A stretch of 64,000 nt of DNA from positions 62,001 to 126,000 of the forward strand of contig NZ_NBYX01000021.1 in the NCBI RefSeq assembly GCF_002099195.1. The letters run 5' to 3'. The notes below the pieces were generated by a model. The model did no database searches. It saw nothing but the letters and a program-made list of their open reading frames with translations, and was not told the origin of the DNA. Both the position numbers and the translations under genes were made by a program. The stretch comes from Burkholderia puraquae (lineage in GTDB: Bacteria; Pseudomonadota; Gammaproteobacteria; Burkholderiales; Burkholderiaceae). Below, in pieces: positions 61,120 to 64,000 of this stretch (position 1 is the stretch's first letter; every line of letters begins with the position of its first letter).

Positions 61120-61690
61120 CATGCGTGCGGGCAGGCGGCCCGTGGCAGCGGAAGGCGCCCGGAAACGGCAATCGCCATGCACGCCCGGCGCGTGCGAATC
61201 TCCGTCCCTCCGGCGTCTGCCGGCTTCCCCGCCTGCGTTATTTGGGGATCGTTTGTAAAAGTTACGCGGATTCTAGACGAACGGGTATCGGGCCGTATAC
61301 CGCCAATGGTTACAGACTGGCGAGCCCTCGCCGCGGCTCGTTTCGGGACCCGAATGCACGAGACGCTTGAGCCGCGCCGGACGGAAATGGACCGACCCCG
61401 CGAAACCGTTCGTCCGGCGCCATACAATCGGTTACAAAACCCGTTCACGCCCACCCCGGACACGCGGTGCCGCGGCCCTAAAATGAGCGTGCCCGACCAC
61501 CGGCCCGGACCTGCTCCCGGCCGCCATTCATATGATGTTTGACGGCCCGACCATCGCGTCCGGCCCCGATCCGCCCGATGTCGCCAGTCATGCCGCGCCC
61601 GTTCTTCCGCTCCGTTCCGGTTCGCCCGTCCGTCCGCTGCCGCCCGGCCGCCGGTGACGGGTTTCCGCGCCGTGCGTGCGGAGGCCGCCG
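61120..61690. promoter_or_regulatory. 571-base divergent promoter region of pigment cluster
   Basis: No credible gene is seen. The stretch at 61240-61320 is AT-richer than the rest: it includes gtaaaagttac, a TAGAAT-like -10 on the minus strand (attcta at about 61271-61276) and ggtat...atacc arms. The motif ggttaca occurs twice, near 61309 and 61431. These may be promoters or regulator sites for the two divergent operons, but none is well supported. Confidence 0.35.
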
Positions 61691-62344
61691 ATGAGCCGGC
61701 TGCTGCCCGTCGCGCGCGGCCTCGCCGCAGTCGCTGCCGTTGTGGCGTACCAGGCCGGCGCGCATTACGCGGCCGCGACACCCGGCGCGCACGGCTTCGG
61801 CCTCGCGATGGCGCTCGTGCCGCCGCTGCTGCTCGCGCTCGGCGCGGCGCTGCGCTCGCCGCATCGCGGCTGGCTCGTGCCGGCGTGGCTGATTGCCGCC
61901 GCCGCGCTGTGGGCCGCGCGCGTGCCGCTCGCCCGGCATTTCGAATGGGGCCTGTATCTGGAACACGCGAGTTTCAACCTCGCGATGGCGCTGCTGTTCG
62001 GCCGCACGCTCGCGGCCGGCCAGGTGCCGCTGTGCACGCGCTTCGCGACGATGATCCACGGCGCGATCACGCCGGCCGTCGCGCACTACACGCGGCAGAT
62101 CACGCTCGCGTGGACGCTGTTCTTCGTCGCGATCGCCGCCGTGTCGACGCTGCTGTTCGCGACCGCGCCGATCGTCACGTGGTCGACGTTCGCGAACTAC
62201 CTGTCGCTGCCGCTCGTCGCCGTGATGTTCGCGGCCGAGCATGCGTGCCGGCGCTTCGCCCTGCCGCATGAACCGCGGCCGCGCATGATCGATGCAGTGC
62301 GCGCGTATCGCGCGACGACCCACGCATCGCAGGCGTCACGATGA
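61691..62344 (+). CDS. COG4648-type membrane protein of pigment cluster
   Basis: A 217-residue membrane protein with about five or six helices (for example GLAAVAAVVAYQAGAHY, LAMALVPPLLLALGAAL, LAWTLFFVAIAAVSTLLF). It resembles the small membrane protein regularly encoded next to the ligase in aryl-polyene and xanthomonadin clusters; its function is unknown. GGAGG stands 6 bases before ATG 61691. The stop overlaps an in-frame ATG (62341) of the next gene as ATGA. Confidence 0.78.
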   Translation: MSRLLPVARGLAAVAAVVAYQAGAHYAAATPGAHGFGLAMALVPPLLLALGAALRSPHRGWLVPAWLIAAAALWAARVPLARHFEWGLYLEHASFNLAMALLFGRTLAAGQVPLCTRFATMIHGAITPAVAHYTRQITLAWTLFFVAIAAVSTLLFATAPIVTWSTFANYLSLPLVAVMFAAEHACRRFALPHEPRPRMIDAVRAYRATTHASQASR

Positions 62345-62394
62345 ATTCACGGCCGGCGCGGCGCGCCGGCCTTCGCTCCCGTTTTGACCGATTT

Positions 62395-64000
62395 ATGCCG
62401 ACTCACCCGCTGGTTTTTCATTCGTCGCCGGACCAGACGATCGCCTGGCGCGACGGCGCGCCCGTCACCGTGCGCACGTTCGTCACCGACGTCGCGCGCG
62501 TGGCCGCCGCGCTGCCCGCCAGCGGCCACGTGTTCAACGTGTGCCGCGACCGCTATCGCTTCGCGGTCAGCCTGTGCGCCGCGCTGGTGGCCGGCAAGAT
62601 CAGCCTGCTGCCGTCGACGCACACGCCGGAAATGGTCCGCCAGCTCGCGTCGTTCGCGCCCGACGCGTTCTGCCTGCATGACGCCCCCGACTGCACGATC
62701 GACCTGCCGCGCTTCGCATACCCCGATGCCGCCCCCGGCGAGCTCGCGAACGATGCGCCGTTCGCCGTGCCGCAGATCGATGCGGCGCGAATCATGGCCT
62801 ACGTGTTCACGTCCGGCTCGACCGGCGCGCCGGTGCCGCATCGCAAGACGTGGGGCTTCCTGGTCGGCTGCGTGCGCGCGGCGGCCGACCGTCTCGGGCT
62901 GCTCGACGGCCGCGCGGCCACGCTGATCGGCACGGTGCCCGCGCAGCACATGTACGGCTTCGAGTCGACCGTGCTGCTCGCGCTGATCGGCGGCCTCGCG
63001 TTCAGCAACCGCCAGCCGTTCTACCCGGTCGACATTCGCGACGAACTCGATGCGATCCCGCAGCCGCGCGTGCTCGTCACGTCGCCGATCCACCTGCGTG
63101 CGCTGCTGGCGGCCGGCCATGCGCTGCCACCGGCGGCGCTCGTGCTGTCAGCCACCGCGCCGCTGTCGGAAAAGCTCGCGTGCGAAGCCGAAGCCGCACT
63201 CGACGCGCCGCTCGTCGAGATCTACGGCAGCACCGAGACCGGCCAGATCGCGACCCGCCGCACGTCCCAAGGCGCGACGTGGGTGTTGTTCCCGGGCATC
63301 CGGCTCGACGCGCGCGACGAACCGGCGAGCGACGACGGCGAGCCGACGATCTGGGTGTCGGGCGGGCACGTCGAGGCGCCCGTGCCGATGGGCGATGCGC
63401 TCGAACTGCTCGGCGACGGCCGGTTCCTGCTGCACGGCCGCAAGGCCGACCTCGTCAACATCGCCGGCAAGCGCACGTCGCTCGCGTACCTGAACCATCA
63501 GCTCAATGCGATTCCGCAGGTGATCGACGGCGTGTTCTTCATGCCCGACGAAGCCGCGCCGGCGCACGCCGACGCAGGCCTCGAACCGGTCACGCGACTC
63601 GTCGCGCTGGTCGTCGCGCCGACGCTTGCGGCAGCCGACCTGCAGCGCGCGCTGCGCGAGCGGATCGATCCCGCGTTCATGCCGCGCCCGCTCGTGTTCG
63701 TCGACGCGCTGCCGCGCAACGAAACGGGCAAGCTGCCGCGCGACGTGCTCGCCGCACTCGTTGCACAACACGCGCGCCCCGCGGCCGTGCCGATGGCCGT
63801 GCGCGACCCGGCCGGCACGCCCGCCCCCGCGCTCTCGTTGACGATTCCCGCCGGCCATCCGGCACTGCCCGGCCACTTCCCCGGCCATCCGGTCGTGCCG
63901 GGCGTCGTGCTGCTCGATCAGGCGATCCATGCGATCGGCACGGCGCTGAACCGTCCGTTGCACACGTGGCGGCTCGGTTCCGCGAAATTCCTGAGCCCGG
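62395..64000 (+). CDS. Acyl/aryl ligase-dehydratase fusion, 5' part
   Basis: The 535 residues in the window begin with an AMP-forming ligase: P-loop-like YVFTSGSTGAPVPHRK near 140, EIYGSTETGQIATRR near 277, LHGRKADLVNIAGKR near 347 and NETGKLPRDVLAAL near 443. A hotdog dehydratase domain follows directly (PALPGHFPGHPVVPGVVLLD). The ligase likely loads hydroxybenzoate or acyl primer onto the ACP, and the dehydratase would form polyene double bonds. The frame is open at the window end. ATG 62395 is used; ATG 62341 overlaps the upstream stop. Confidence 0.85.
   Translation, partial: MPTHPLVFHSSPDQTIAWRDGAPVTVRTFVTDVARVAAALPASGHVFNVCRDRYRFAVSLCAALVAGKISLLPSTHTPEMVRQLASFAPDAFCLHDAPDCTIDLPRFAYPDAAPGELANDAPFAVPQIDAARIMAYVFTSGSTGAPVPHRKTWGFLVGCVRAAADRLGLLDGRAATLIGTVPAQHMYGFESTVLLALIGGLAFSNRQPFYPVDIRDELDAIPQPRVLVTSPIHLRALLAAGHALPPAALVLSATAPLSEKLACEAEAALDAPLVEIYGSTETGQIATRRTSQGATWVLFPGIRLDARDEPASDDGEPTIWVSGGHVEAPVPMGDALELLGDGRFLLHGRKADLVNIAGKRTSLAYLNHQLNAIPQVIDGVFFMPDEAAPAHADAGLEPVTRLVALVVAPTLAAADLQRALRERIDPAFMPRPLVFVDALPRNETGKLPRDVLAALVAQHARPAAVPMAVRDPAGTPAPALSLTIPAGHPALPGHFPGHPVVPGVVLLDQAIHAIGTALNRPLHTWRLGSAKFLSP

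Overview
The window is a GC-rich, gene-dense stretch of a beta-proteobacterial chromosome. Gene content, GC-ending codons and order (lptD-surA-pdxA-ksgA; ubiE-Tim44-ubiJ-ubiB-fmdB-DUF502-aspS-nudB) point to the main chromosome of a Burkholderia, most likely of the cepacia complex. That assignment comes from recognised proteins and gene order, not from a database search. I see no rRNA, tRNA, insertion sequence, prophage or CRISPR array.

Layout. 1-0.6 kb: tail of a DMT-family transporter. 0.7-6.4 kb (minus): envelope operon lptD-surA-pdxA-ksgA. 6.6-8.4 kb (plus): amgK-murU peptidoglycan sugar recycling. 8.5-12.5 kb: an Atm1/HMT1-type ABC half-transporter, a YciA-like thioesterase, a nitrate-reductase-associated protein and fdhD. 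12.5-19.7 kb (minus): beta-oxidation set (TetR regulator, acyl-CoA dehydrogenase, FadN-like dehydrogenase/hydratase, thiolase, enoyl-CoA hydratase). 19.9-30.5 kb (minus): housekeeping run with cardiolipin synthase, NudB, AspRS, DUF502, FmdB, a methyltransferase, UbiB, UbiJ, a Tim44-like protein, UbiE, DUF971 and HIT proteins. 30.6-34.7 kb (minus): a 1341-residue DUF3683/FAD/Fe-S oxidoreductase. 35.2-37.6 kb (plus): ilvA and queF.

37.7-43.4 kb is a probable D-amino-acid catabolic module: RidA, N-acyl-D-amino-acid deacylase, an RpiR-type regulator and a divergent D-serine-deaminase-like enzyme, with a perfect inverted repeat in the shared promoter region. 43.4-50.8 kb is mixed accessory content: MarR/MFS efflux, EcsC, an HSL-type hydrolase, a CHRD protein, a class II aldolase and a lipoprotein phospholipase D. 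An orphan plus-strand terminator near 48.2 kb suggests a small RNA. 51.1-56.7 kb is L-lactate use: an LldR-type regulator diverging from lutA-lutC-lutB and lldP, with an LldR/PdhR-like operator between them.

56.8-64 kb holds an M48 lipoprotein protease and then one side of an aryl-polyene/xanthomonadin-like pigment cluster: GT2, XanB2-like chorismatase, ketoreductase and acyl carrier protein on minus; a COG4648 membrane protein and an acyl/aryl ligase fused to a hotdog dehydratase on plus. The ligase gene runs off the window, so the ketosynthases, acyltransferase and exporter expected of such a cluster should lie just beyond. This cluster is the most distinctive pathway here; the D-amino-acid module, the candidate small RNA and a two-copy intergenic hairpin repeat are the next most interesting.
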